This document shows, piece by piece, positions 36,400-49,261 of a DNA stretch of 64,000 nucleotides. Under the pieces are notes generated by a model. It had not been told where the DNA came from. It worked only from the letters and a program-made list of their open reading frames with translations, and ran no database searches. A program made the position numbers and the translations under genes. The stretch's first letter is position 1. Each line of letters opens with the position of its first letter. Source of the stretch: Sipunculus nudus (lineage: Eukaryota > Annelida > Sipuncula > Golfingiida > Sipunculidae); assembly GCA_026874595.1 (NCBI GenBank), contig CM049312.1, positions 31,191,456-31,255,455 of the forward strand, given 5' to 3'.

Positions 36400-36975
36400 C
36401 GCACAACATATACGACAGGTCTACGACAAAAATTGGGGAAATTCCTGGGATAATCGTGGATGCGTCATACGAAATTTAGATGTTTTGCGACGGGAAGAGC
36501 TGTTGAAGACCCTTGTCTGAGAATTTCGAACATGTTTAAACTTTTTTTTAGCGTTGTAGGTTATTCTTTATGTCAGGCCAATCTCGTTGGTCTATTGTAC
36601 GATGCCATACAACTGCGTTACGATAAACCTACGGGTTTTGTACGATATTTTGGTTATCTGAGGCCCTACGACTTTCCTACGACAGTCCAACGATTACCGC
36701 ATGATCTACCTTTGACGGACCTACGAATGTTCTACTGTCGTAAATCATCCTGCGCCGCCGGGGATTGTCTAAGGACTATAGTTGTATTTCGACCATCGTA
36801 GGGACCTCACACGACTGTCGTAGGAAGAGCGTACGAATTTTCCCAAGACCATCTTACAACATATATTTTATATGTAAATACTTCCACGAAATTCTAAAAA
36901 TAAAAATCTCTGAAACTTACGACGGTTCGATCTGTCGTAGCCCTTCTGAAATTGCACGGCAGTCAAAATCGTAGT
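36400..36975. mobile_element. CGTAG-rich element, related in style to the 318-984 MITE
   Basis: GTCGTAGG/CCTACGAC, GTACGA and ACCTACG words occur about a dozen times in both orientations (for example near 36655-36690, 36720-36745, 36795-36840 and 36915-36960). This gives a CpG-rich composition unlike the flanks. The words are the same as those in the first MITE of the window, but here they are mixed in orientation so the piece can self-pair. No clear terminal inverted repeat was found, so the ends are approximate. The 113-codon frame inside (36460-36801) shows no transposase motif. Confidence 0.45.
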
Positions 36976-38250
36976 TTCCAAGTGAATTATGCTTTATCAA
37001 TAGAAAGGTTTGGGTTTAGCTGCCAAGTCTATTCAGACAATGAAAACTTGACAATGTCATAAATGATTATGTAACCGTAAAAATCCTTTAACGTTTCGAG
37101 ACACAATATATTTAAACCCATGGTATATTATATGATGTCGCTCTTTATTAAGATTAACACAGGGAAGGAGCGATGGTTAGTCCTTTGTTTTATTCCGTGG
37201 ACATGTGTCTGTCATCAAAACTCATCTATTGACGGCACGGGCTTATTTTGCTGGGAAACGTTGTGTGTGTGTGTGTGTGTTTGCGGGGGGCAAATTTCAG
37301 GTAAACCGACAGAACCTCTCCCTCGTATGGTCTCTTAAATAAAAATATCAAAACAACCAAAACCCTCCCCTCAGGAATAACAGGACGAAATCACTTTCAT
37401 AAAATATCATAAATTTCTTAAATTCAATTCCATCACATATCCTGACATTTTCATCAAGCAAAAATGAATTTTGCTCAATACACAGCAACTAATAGTGTAC
37501 TATTTTCTAAAGATTTAAATATTGAAACATATTGGACATTTTGAACCATTCAATCAGGATTGTAACTTTTAAAATCCTAAAATTTCTCCCAAGTAAATGC
37601 ATAACGGAACAATTTTGAGGAAAATCTTGAATTATATCTTGAGTGACAGAATATTGTCGTTATTAATAAAAAAAGTATGTTAAGTAACCAAAAAAGGTAA
37701 ATGGGACAAAGAATAGATTATCCCCTTCTCCTCTTTGGAACATTTCCCACTGTGTTGGGAGAATCTCCCCCCCCCCCCCCCCCCGTTCCCCTTGGATAAA
37801 GGCTTATGAAAGATTGACAGCATGTCTAATTATCAGTATGTTTTATGCGTTAAATGCATGATATTCGGACATTCAATTGCCCAGTGGTGACAGGATGGAT
37901 TGTTATGAATTTAAAATGCATATATCTGATTTCTGTTTTCTTCCATCACTTATATTCAAGTGTTTTGTCATTTTAGGCATGAAGAAAAATTGTGAATCTT
38001 ATAGGTACACCGGACTATCACGCCACAGGCAGATTCGTGCCTATATAATGTGCGGACTCAAACATTTTTTAAAACTAGGCCTGATTCTTTATAAACACTG
38101 CAAGTAACCCTACAAGAATAAGAATAACATACAGATGTGCATTCCTTCCGGAATTTGGCACAAGCTTGCATTTTGTTAATCAAGAACACATTTGCTGTCA
38201 GTAGGCAGTCATACGCACAAGGGATTTTAGAGCCCAAATCTCGTAATTAC
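36976..38250. other. Non-coding stretch with GT and C-run simple repeats
   Basis: A (GT)n run is at 37261-37281 and an 18-C homopolymer at 37767-37784. No gene recognised; frames here are short and featureless. Confidence 0.55.
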
Positions 38251-38254
38251 ATAA

Positions 38255-39900
38255 AACAAGTGACCAATGGGTCATGACGCTCAGCCGACTGACATGTTGA
38301 TAATATTTCCTTGCACAGACAACTAATTAAGATAGGTAGCATCACTGTTCATGCATTTTAGCTTAAGTTCATCAAGACCCATAAGCACAACAAATTTGAT
38401 GACAACCCAACCAGACTTTCATTAGGAATCTGGCAATTTGTGTGTATTTTGCATTATTTCTGGGGTGCTCAATCATTCCCTAAAACTCTGAGAATATAGG
38501 TCACTGTGACCAAATTTCAGGTTTCGGCGGAGAACCTTTGAGGAACTCTCGGGATGTCAAGTAAGAAGATTCTTGGCCCAAAGGTTATGATTTGTGCCCT
38601 ACTTTGGTGTCAAATTTTCAATTATTCTTACTCGTTCTTATAAGCCCATATCTCAGAAAATAAGGGTAATAGAGACCTTAATTCAGGTTTCCAAGGAGAC
38701 TTTTCCCAGATCTCCCTGGATGTAAAGTTTAAAGATTACAGGAGCAATGGTTACAATTTGAGCCCTGTTAAGGGACGACCGCATCTTTGAAAGTCTCATA
38801 AATAGAGAGAAAAAAATGTGTCATTTTTTTTTTTTAATTAAGGTGGTACCATCAGTCAGCAAGAACTGATTAAACACAACGTGATTATTATCCATGCAAA
38901 GAATCAGGGTGATCAATGCAATAGTTGTTCAGATACTGGAGCTTTTGTATCAAATATTTAGTTATTCTGGGAGGTACATGTACTTCTAAGACCCATAGTT
39001 CGGAGGATATGCGTAACAGAGACCTAATTTCAGATTTCCTTTTATGGACCTCCAAGGATGTCAAGAAAGATGATTCCAGGTCAAATAGTTAGATTTGTGC
39101 CCTGTTAACAGACGACCACATGTTTGAAGGTCTCAAAAAAAGATAAAAAAAAATAGTAAAAAAATGAAAAAAATACAGGTGGCATCACCAGTCTGCAGAA
39201 ACTGATGAAACACTCGATGATCAATAACCATGCAAAGAATCATGGTGATCAATGCATTAGTTGTTCAGATATTTGAGCTTTTGTATCAATTTTTTCATAA
39301 TTCTGGGGGATACTTCAGAGCCCCATGGAATATGGGTAATAGAGACCTAATTCCAGGTTCATGGATTGTTCATGGACCTTTCTGGATGTAAAGTTAGAAG
39401 ATTCCAGGTCTAGTGGTTACGATTTGTGCCTTGTTAACGGACAGACGGCCGGACGGATGACGGACAAAGAGTGATTGCTGTAATTGGAAAAAATTCAAGG
39501 GGGGCCACCAGTCTGCAGGAACTGATGAAACACTCAATGATGAAAGTGCGTGCAAAGAATCATGGTGATCAATGCATTAGTTGTTCAGATACTGAAGGTT
39601 TTGTATCAAATTTTTAATTATACTGAGGGGTACTTACAAGCCCGAAGCTCAACGTATATGGGTAACAGAGACCTTATTTCAGGTTTCCAAAAAGATTTTT
39701 CATGGACCTCCCAGGATGTCCAGTAAGAAGTTTCTAGGTCTAATGGTTACGATTTGTGCCATGTTAATTGACAACCATATCTTTGAAGATCTCAAAAATA
39801 GAGAAAACAAGGGACCCATGGGTCACGGTGCTCAGCTGAAGTTTGAAATTTTTGCAAATGCAAAATATTCTATTGTGATGTTTTTCATATATATATAAGC
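38255..39900 (+). repeat. Tandem array of about 330-bp units with a CCATGGGTCA-type head
   Basis: A head-like GACCAATGGGTCATGACGCT (38262-38281) is followed by repeated blocks. GATTTGTGCCCTGTTAACGG-like words occur at about 38590 (partial), 38753, 39091, 39420 and 39748. GGTGGCATCACCAGTCTGCA-like words occur at 38842, 39176 and 39501, and CAATGCATTAGTTGTTCAGA lies between. The period is 325-338 bp over about three and a half units. At 39432 one unit carries GGACAGACGGCCGGACGGAT. At 39811 GGGACCCATGGGTCA begins another head. Units differ by many substitutions. No coding capacity is visible. Confidence 0.85.
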
Positions 39901-40484
39901 ATATGAGAAGCTAAGAGGAAAGAGGCCCTCCTACTTGGTTTATTAAAGTTCTAAATATATCATTGCAAAACTTATACTCTGATAAGACTGTTATGAAGAA
40001 CAAGGGACCCATGGGTCATGCCGCTCAGCTGCCAAGCATGACCTGCGACATCATGGGCTGCGATTCACAACTTCTAGTAAAATTGTTGCAGAACCTATAT
40101 GCCAATTTTGTGCTTACTTTCTAAGTTGCCATAAATTCTTATCATATATGTCTGGTTAGTGAATGATGGTCTGAGGCAAAATGTATGGTTGTTGAGCTAT
40201 CAGGAACTAATCCCACAGCTTGCTCGATACCTGTCAGTCTCAAAAGGATTACCACACAGGCCACATATAAGATCAAAATATAGCGAAAGATCAAGGAATT
40301 CCATGCAAGAATTATTGTGAAACGGGTGCTTCCATATAAATTTTTATTCAATACAAGCCAACTGTACTGAGCTTTCATAAATGATGGTCATATTTATTAA
40401 GAAATGTTTGACCCAATGCAAGATTACATTAATATACATCCCACTGCATTCACTTAAAAAGTTCTTGAGATAATATGTTCCAAA

Positions 40485-40680
40485 GGAATTTAAAGATGGC
40501 TTCCCGGCGGCCTTATTGGATTTCTGACAGGTCGGAAATTGAACAACAAACATCCTCTAAAAGGGACCAAACATCATAAAAAAAATCACAGAAACTGCCA
40601 TGGTAAAAGGATTTCTAAAATGGCTACCTGGCAGACATAATGGTTTTCTGACAAGTCTGACATTTGATATCACACATCCT
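40485..40680 (+). repeat. Two diverged units of about 120 bp
   Basis: AAAGATGGCTTCCCGGCGGC at about 40491 and TAAAATGGCTACCTGGCAGA at about 40614 are followed by parallel TTCTGACARGTC and CATCCTC words. The 90-codon frame at 40600-40872 lies inside this repeat and is not considered a gene. Confidence 0.7.
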
Positions 40681-41439
40681 CCAATAAAACACAAAACTTG
40701 TAGCAATTGCTCCAAAGAAGGTAACAGTTATGAATGTCCAAAACAATTCAAAACGCATGATCAGGTTGGAGAGCTCTCATATCAGATTTATGAACATGCA
40801 AATGTAAAAAGTGCAAGTCCAATTTGTTTTAATTATCAGCTTGCTATTCAATGGGGTCAGCATGGTAAGTAAACGGCAAAACCTAAAAGAAAAGAAATGC
40901 AGAAAGCATCACTAAGATTCTTGTAATCAAATAAAGCCATCCTAGATCAAGGTACAGACCCACATATTATCAGAACAAACACTTGCTGGTATAACTGATG
41001 ATTTGTATAATAATATTCAGATATCTAGAAAAACTAAGTTTATTGCTATGATTCCATGATATAAACTGCAAAATGTTCCCATCATTTTATAAATCAGTAG
41101 CTAAACCTTAACACTACTCTCATAGTCTTAATGCCTCAAAGCATTCCGGCAACAGTGTTTTTTGTTAGCACTAATGATATATCCTTATCACTCCATGAGC
41201 TGATACAAAAGGGAGTCATATATCACAAGTGTCACTGACAATTATGGGTACACAGTGAGATGTACCAGTTGTGAGTGCCATGGTTATATATACAGGAAAA
41301 CAAGAAAAATAGATATTGTGAACATCCCTGACCTATGATCTTGGCCCTTTGCCCACATATCAACTGGATTCTTTCTAAATGATGGGTAACTACTAATCAC
41401 TTACATCTGGCCGGGTGTTATTACTTGGCAACCAATGAG

Positions 41440-41945
41440 TGAATAACTTAGACCTGCAACCTTTAACCTCCTGACCAGCTGACCTCAAAATCAATTAGTT
41501 ATTTCTCCATGCAAAAAGACCCATAAATATGAAGTTTGAATCACATTCAGTGATGCATAGATGTGGCATATGTGAAAGACTGAAGGTTTGGGTTGAACAG
41601 TTTCACTTGAGATATGTTCACAAGCATTTAGAACAATATTGTGACCTTTACCTTTGACCTTTTGAACTCAACATCAATAGGCTTCTTCCCCTATTGGTAG
41701 GTAAGCCATATAGACAGATGGAAAGTATAGATTGAAAAGTTTGCCTGAAAATGACTCCACGCAAGAAGAGGGTGCTGTGAACTTGACCTTTGACCTCAAA
41801 ATCAACAGGTCTTTTCCCCTGTTGCAGTGAAGCGATATCAGTGCTGAAAGGTTTGGAATGAAAGGTCTAGCTTGAAATGTGTCCACAACCTTTTCAAAGA
41901 AGTGGATCCTGTGACCCTGACCTTTGACCCTGTGACCTCTACGGG
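41440..41945 (+). repeat. Tandem units rich in TGACCTTTGACC (DR1-like) sites
   Basis: Units begin with GTGACCTTTGACCT-type sequence followed by CAAAATCAATAGG, CTTTTCCCCTATTG and a TGAAAGGTTTGGATTGAA-like block, at about 41455, 41640, 41785 and 41910 (spacing about 185, 145 and 125 bp). Two perfect or near-perfect AGGTCA direct repeats with 1-bp spacing occur (TGACCTTTGACCTC at 41793; TGACCTTTGACCC at 41918). The 93-codon minus-strand frame across it (41674-41955) is not considered coding. Confidence 0.75.
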
Positions 41946-42117
41946 GTGCAAACACACCGCATAACTTCGAGAATATAGGTCGCAGTGACCTAATTTCAGG
42001 TTTGCATGGAGATCTTTTTAGAACCTCTAAGACTGCATAGGGTTCATGGCCCTAGCCCCTACGGTTACGTTTTGTGCCCTGCTAACGGACATGACTGAAA
42101 GTCAGCTGAGCTAAAAA

Positions 42118-44930
42118 CCCTCAATGTCTACAAAAATTGCAGCGCATAAACAGAGCAAAATTCATTATGTCTCTCCGCTCCCATGAGAGTTAATGAGGCG
42201 TGAATGTTGATGAACGTTTTTGATGGTTTTCTTATCAAAAGGAAACATACCTCATTGGAGACAGTGCCTGGAAACAAATATTTTAAATAAGAATTTACAG
42301 TACTCTTTGCTCGTTTAGTTTAACAACTGTTACCAATGGCTTGCTAAGATAGCGGTCTAGACAAAAGTAGCAATTGAAAAAAACCTGCACTGGGTGAGGC
42401 AGATTATAGCGGAATTAGGAAAAGCATATATGTGTGATCTTTTCAATTTAGGAAGTAGTGACTTAAAAATACAAGCAAATTTATAAGTTCCCGCTGATTA
42501 CAGTATAACTATTCAGATTGTGTATTACTGTAGATTTGAGAATCTTACATAACACAACTGCTCACATGACCAGTCCTGAAATAATTCCATATTAACTCTA
42601 CAATGTGGGAGCAAAGAGTTCCCATGAACTAGGAATGGAAAGGCTACAAGATAGATTTGTATTCACACACTAGATCACAAATCAAAAGTAATAGTTTTAC
42701 AGTTACGTAGCGCAATTCCTCAGTGAGATCGAACTTTCATCAGCAGGCAAGCAAAAACATGAACACATACGAACCATAGGAACAGCTACCTTATAAAAAA
42801 AGGAAATAAGAAAGCATATGTTATTCCACGAACACATTGCAAAGAGTTGAGAAAATATGCTGCAGGCACATTTTACAACTACCATGTATTTGAAAAAAAA
42901 TCCCCTGTGTGCGTTTTTCTAGATGTGTTTTTAAAGTGACTGATGACAGTTACCAGTGTGAAACCAAGAATTGACAGCACCTTGTACAACAAAGGAAAAC
43001 ACCAATTATGTTTCTCTTTTTTTGTGCCATCATATTGAAACATGTAGGAACGAATAACATGTTACAGCAATAATCGTGTCATTTATTGCTCATTAAATAT
43101 TTCATCCATATTGCCCTAAATGTCATGACGCCGCATGTACTATTTTTTCACAATTTGATAGACTTTATCATTTTGCAAGCAGGCATTCGGAGTTGTCCCT
43201 GTGAAATGTCACTTCATTCAGACCAGTATATTTTAGTTTATCTAGACATCTGAACTCGTAACTCAAGCCAAAATCACCATACGAGCTACGAGCCAATTAA
43301 TGCCAAACAACGTCGCATCTACACGAGCATGCCTCATTTCTGCGTTCCGGGAAAAGATAAAAGGAGCTCTTAATCATTACATGTTGTGAACTCAAGGCGG
43401 ATTAACAGATTCCAGCCTTCACAGAGTGTGGAAGCATAGTCAGACTATGTTTTTAGTAGTTCATAAATTCCAAATCCGTATTTGTATAGCCAGATAATAG
43501 GATATCCTGTTTCAAAGGCTCCACAATTAAGAAGCTCAAAGGATGTACCATATGATTCACATGAGCGGTCTCCTTACCAATTAGTGAAACACTGAAGACA
43601 ACTGATGCTTGAATTTTTCAACACTTCTTATCATGTCGATACCTTGTAAAGCTGAAGGCTTTTGATATATATTGATTAATTCAGTATTCTTATTTTCTGA
43701 TTCCAATATTTTTTGCGGTTAACCACACACGTTGTGCATTTTTATATCTAAATTTTCTTATTTTGTTCTAAATACAGACGATGTTTCCTTAACATTTTAG
43801 AACATTATCACCACATGTTCTTCTGGCAAATATTCTATTGTCATTATGCATAGCTTATTATTTAAAGTACTTTGCAGTAATCTAATTCGAAATAATCGCA
43901 GCTAGAATCGAACCTTCAGTCACTCTAAAATTTCTGCAGCGCCGTTTTTGTATTGAAGATACTATTAACCCTTGGTTCGTCAATGGCTTGGTATTTTATG
44001 ATCTGAAGGCAGAACAGAGGTACCGCATATTCTAGCCAAGCTGAGAATGCCATTGACATATGTTTCAGCTATTTCGTTTACAGGCCAATCTTTCGAAATT
44101 ATGAGGCTTTCAAACTGTGCCTATTCCAAAATTTCCTTTACTGTCATCTAAGTTGCTCCACCTAATTAGATTTTCTTTGAGCATTTCTGTTTTGCCAATG
44201 AGTACAAACATTAGCCAAAGAAACATAACTCCTGGTCACTGAAATTACTGCAGTATTTTTTTTTTCTTCTTATTCCTACTCTTTCCTTCTAATGGGTTTG
44301 CTCACAGAGTCGTATTTAGAACCACGGGTATAAAGTTATTATTACAGGTAGAAAGTTATCGACCCTATGCCGGAAGTGATAAGTATTAAACTGATTTATA
44401 ATCAAAACAAAATTATGTAAGCCCATTTAATCCCGGGACACACATTAATATTTCTATGATACTCCTGCTAAATGATTCCTAAATGAGTTGACCTATAATA
44501 TATTTTATTAGAGTCTTGGTACAATTGTTCGAAATGAGGAAATCCGATCAGCAAGTCCCACAATACTTATTTATGAGATATTAAAATTCTTTTTGTATCT
44601 TTTTATTACGTAGAATAATGTAGTTCATATTTGTTACGCTTAATTCAGTAGGCCATTTCTGCCATAACTTATTCTGAATGACAGCCCAAGGTACTTGGGT
44701 AACCCGAAGTGCTTCTTTCTGTGTGCATGTAATACTTAAATACAAGAGTCTGATATTAAATACGTTGATGACTGACTGAAAGTGAAGTCGGCGCGGGAGC
44801 CAGTCACAGATCACCGGAAAATCCGGTCCGCGTGGCTCCCTCAGCAGCGACACGTTTGACAGATTGAGTCGGTTTTACAGTAAGATATTTAAATCGAAAG
44901 TAGAAGACACTGATAGAATTGAAGATCGTA
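42118..44930. other. Non-coding AT-rich stretch
   Basis: No gene recognised. Near 43908 a GGTTCGATTCT word on the minus strand resembles a B box, but no A box lies at the right distance. Confidence 0.5.
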
Positions 44931-44934
44931 AGGA

Positions 44935-45065
44935 GGGAGGTGGATAACCAAGTGACACCCATCAACCTTTGATTGGCCACTACAGCCCATTCTCATGGCA
45001 GCACCTGGGATCGAACCCGGGTAGCCAGCAGACAAGGCCGGGCGTTTTTCCGCTCAGCTCAGGTG
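44935..45065 (-). mobile_element. tRNA-headed SINE (short)
   Basis: On the minus strand, CTGAGCTGAGCGG (A-box-like, about 45050-45062) and GGGTTCGATCCC (B box, 45007-45018) are spaced as in a tRNA. Between them CGCCCGGCCTTGTCTGCTGG could form the anticodon region. Downstream on that strand the body runs through GCCATGAGAATGGGCTGTAG to about 44935, ending near CACCTCCCTCC. No obvious tail repeat or target duplication is visible. It differs from the SINE at 35.8 kb in head and body. Confidence 0.65.
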
Positions 45066-48000
45066 AAGTATTAGTTAAAGCTGTAACTTTATATTCAGCA
45101 AAATAAAGTTTACACGCGATCCAGTATCACGTAACGATATCTGGAAATCAACATATGACATATTAGTTCTGAAATTATTTAATATACAAGATCAGATACA
45201 AAATATATTGAAAGGTGCTTTAGTAATTAGTAATTACTTAGAACTTAAAAAAAACTGTTGGATAAAATGCACTTCAGGGCAGATCGCATTCAATGATAAC
45301 TCAGGGCAGATAGAATTCAATGAAAACTAACTTTCCAGGTATTTTGCTGGTTTTCTCCTGTTACATACATATTAAATTTAATCTTCGGGGGACTTGTGGC
45401 TAAGTGATGTTACAGGGGAGTTCAATGAGCAACATACTACATGGATATAATCTCGAAGTCTAACTTCGACGCTTGCAACTAATACTAATAGTTGCAAATC
45501 GGTTATGAAGTGTACGACCATAGGACTAAATTTAAGGACAAAGTTAAATATCATGTACAAATATGTAATCAGGTATTAATATGTAGGCTCCTAATGTAAC
45601 ATGAGATCGCGTTACTTGTCAGGTGGCTTCTTGCAAATCAGCGGGACAGGAACATTGCGACTAGCCCATTAAGGTATTCTTTGCGCTTTTTGAAACGCGA
45701 TAAACATGTTTGTTTGACCGCCTGCACGGATCAGACCATAGCGGAACGGCAGCGCACAAAGTAGAGATTATAAGATGTTTTGGTTGTCCGGCAACATTTT
45801 GTATCACATTTTTGTAGGGGATCAATAAGATATTGGCTTCGGACTGGCGGTACCAAGGTTGCGTGACGTCATTAAATACAAGCACACCTTGGGAAACAAG
45901 CTGCCGAAGCGGCGATTCGGGTTCACTTGAATATGCACAGAAATAGCGTTAGAACAATAGGATTTCACTCTTTTTGCACTGATAGAGAGAAATGAAACTT
46001 CACAGGTTTGCTTGATTAAAAGAATATCATACTGTTTGCACCGGCAAACGTTTGTATCACATCTGAAATGGGCGCAATAATCGTCTGTCAAAACAGGTGA
46101 CATTTGTCAATATATACGCGAAATATGGCTTATAATTCATGTATCAGGCATGTATAACAATGAGTAAACTAAATCTGCAGATGCCGTGCCTGTATTTCAA
46201 ACACCAAATCTCATTTAAATATGTAAAGGAACCAGTGGCGGGTCGGCTAAATAGTAATTATTAACCCTTTCTTTCTTTATCAACACTTTATTGACCACAG
46301 CCAATTACTCTTTTGTACACTGTTGGATACTCTGTTGGATACTCTAACAGTCCACTTTTACTTTGGACCATTCTAATTTATAATCATTTTATGTATTTTA
46401 TTCTGATATATTTTGACTTTACCCAAAATAGAAAAAGCTAATTTTCTAAGTGTCCCTAATGTACAAGATTTAGAACTCTTCATCTTGTCAAAGGCGCTTC
46501 AACATTTGTTTACTGAATGGGGGTGGGGGGGGGGGATTTTGCAAATCCAGCTTCTGCTGCCATTGTCACGCAGGCGACATCCAAAAAGGTGATAGATACT
46601 TTTCCTCTAAAGTCCCTTAACTCTTTATGTCTGAAGAAGTATGTTTTATTTAGATAATATTAATAAAGTTAAAAATGTTCTTTGACAAACAGAAGTCTCC
46701 GTCTTTCTTTTCATACATATTTATACATTGCCCACAGTTTTTTCACGAAACGCAACATCTAACAGCGTCTGATTATGTATTTTAGTACGTTTTAAGTTGA
46801 GGCTTGAAGATATCTCTAATACATATTCTAATAGACCCAGCTTTTCACAATCGTGGGTTTAAAGTAAAATTTCTGCAAATCCTACGCTGATATGGTAGAT
46901 CATTGAAATGTTTCATTGGATAATCAAGTTTCACATGAAAAACTCATTTGATAGGACAATGACGTTCCATATACGACAAAGTAAAAACATTAGGACTTGC
47001 AACGAAATACAAGAAAGATAAATCCAGTAACATATACCGGGAAGCAAAAACAACATTTTCAAAATCATCAAGATTCCATCTTTGAAAATAAAGCATTGCT
47101 TTGTAGCAGGCACTTCAAAGTTACAACAGGAAATGTACAAAGACGTTGATAACTCGGTCGAGTTTCATGACAAAATTTCAAACCATGTTTTTTTGTGCTT
47201 TGAAGACTAATCTTCATTCAATGACCAATAATTGTTTAAGTTTCTCTCGCGTCTGAGACAAGAATGTCAGTTATTTTCAAGACAGATCATGATCGACGAA
47301 CAACTTATTTTGTTGATATGCCTTGACCAAGTTTGTGGAGTTAATAAGTTAACAAGTTATTCTGACAATCTTAACGCAGATGGAGGGAGCGGATATTGAT
47401 TTTGTAAGAAATTGGGGAGACTAGCTTGAAAATGACAATGTGTTATAGATTTTGTCATTTCCATGAATTTCCAAAGTCCATGTTTAAGGGTTATCCGGCA
47501 GTTTCAAAACTTATTATACTCTCTTGTGTACGATCTTTCAGCATCAATTAAACCAAAAAAAGGTTTATAAGTACTTATATTTCTGGCTAATACCCATTAC
47601 TTCAACAAAGCAGTAATACACCGGATTTATAACCCCTGGGGTATGCCCATTAATGGGAACGTATTTTCTAAAATACGACTTTGTTCACGAATAAGAGTAT
47701 GCAACAAGAGTTCTTTATTAACTTAAGCCTAATTTCCTTTGTTCTAAGAGCCTAAAGACATATATCAGGAACCGATGTGGTAAGTAATAAAGTCACAGTT
47801 CATATTCCACTCTGCATATTCCTCCCTTTATATTAACATGTATGTTAAAGTTATTATTTTGTATTTTCTTGCTATGACTACCCGTTATTGCTTTAAAATT
47901 AGCGTTTAATATCCATTTTCTTGTTGAATTTATTCTCTTCCATTTACATTTAAATATATAACTTACCATGCCCTCATTGTTTTTGTAAACTTTAAATGTT

Positions 48001-49261
48001 CATTTAACTGGTTAAAATTCCCAGTGTGTTTGCTGTATCATATATAACATGGTTCCTCTATCATTACCTAAAGTTCGATGTTTCACGCGTAACCACATAG
48101 TGCAGTGAAGGACAAAATGTATTGCTTTACTTGCTTCCACGATTTAAAATCTTATATGAGCAAAAAAACAAAACTTTGGATCCACTTAATACATAGGACA
48201 CCGCTCAGGGTGACATAATTTACTAGCTGATAAAGCCATTAACCGGGCTTTTTCTCAGGGAAGGGGAATGTATTATTTGAGATGAGGATGTTGGTCTAAT
48301 TTTATTTCATTCTAAAAGATGAAATAAAATATAGAGTTTCAGTGTGATACTGTGATTAAATAAAATAAGAACACATTTTTTGGCGCGCTGCTTGACGCAA
48401 GAAATTGATACAGCGGTATGTTTTCCTCGAAAACCTGGCCAATGATGCTAATAAATGTCCCTTTATGCAGCACTGCGCTTTTATCATATAAACCATGAGA
48501 CGATTTTCCGTGTTTAAGATTTATGCTTAATACTTCCTTCATATTATAGTTCCTTTGTTAAAGCTAAACGCTGATACCAGTATAGAAATGAATCCCGTAC
48601 ATTTTAAATCGCGTTTCCATTATCGATTGATGACCATCCACCATACGATGCTTTGTCACATCCCAAATAAATATATGCGCAACAGTGAGGACACTATTTA
48701 CATAGGCCAGGTGTTAAACCTGTAAGGTAATGGCCATGGTTTCAATTATAAACTGATGATTATAAGTGTCTTTTCTTATATTTGTTTATACCTAGTTTAA
48801 ATTCACAAATGCTGCTAAAAATCATATAATATGTGAGTTATGTGCAAATCCCTTATATTTACTTTTATTTAAAAACATGCTGATAAATTATATAGGACCA
48901 AGGGTACAAACTTTTAAACTTATCAAAAGAACAACCCGCAATTTGGACCACCTACGATTCAAAGACAAAATATATCTTAAATCCATCCTCATTTTAAAGA
49001 TCATTTCATTTTAAATGTTATTTCGGCTAAATATAAAGTAAAAACTTCTATCGGTAAATACGATACCAAATGTGATCGTGTGGTTTATTAACTCTTACGA
49101 CCTGTCATCTCGATGACTGGTTGCAATGCTAACAATATTATCCCTTGGATGGCTTCTGCCAGATAAAAAATCTCTGTTCGTTCAAATTATCCGGGATTAT
49201 TACAGATTTCAAGAATCAGGGCGCTTATTAAAAACATAAGTCATTAATTACTAAGAATTTA
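45066..49261. other. Non-coding AT-rich stretch
   Basis: No gene recognised. Small items: a 30-bp tandem dimer of CAGGGCAGATNGNATTCAAT at 45276-45330; a 13-bp dimer CTGTTGGATACT near 46320; a G-run at 46519-46535; and the palindromes ACCCCTGGGGT and CCCATTAATGGG near 47632-47658. Confidence 0.5.

Larger units (their letters stand above)
39990..42117 (+). mobile_element. Composite repeat element bounded by GCTCAGCTG inverted ends
   Basis: Left end: AAGGGACCCATGGGTCATG then CCGCTCAGCTGCC (40002-40033), containing the 12-bp palindrome GACCCATGGGTC. Right end: GTCAGCTGAGC (42101-42111), the inverse of GCTCAGCTGAC in the left motif. Just before the right end is GTTTTGTGCCCTGCTAACGG, homologous to the 330-bp units to the left. 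So the 38.25-42.12 kb block shares parts and may be two or three nested copies of one family. The inside has paired 120-bp units and 135- to 185-bp half-site-rich units (listed separately). No transposase or reverse transcriptase is seen; the mobile nature is inferred from the repeated heads. Confidence 0.45.

Noticed and set aside
35979-36479. 166-codon plus-strand frame
   Set aside because: Its first half is the antisense of the SINE head and the rest has no motif; the frame arises from the GC-rich repeat.
38255-39900. 330-bp tandem array considered as a CRISPR-like or satellite structure
   Set aside because: Units are long, diverged and without alternating short repeats and unique spacers; three to four units is too few to call a satellite.
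43900-43925. B-box-like GGTTCGATTCT on the minus strand
   Set aside because: An isolated B box without an A box is expected by chance in 64 kb.
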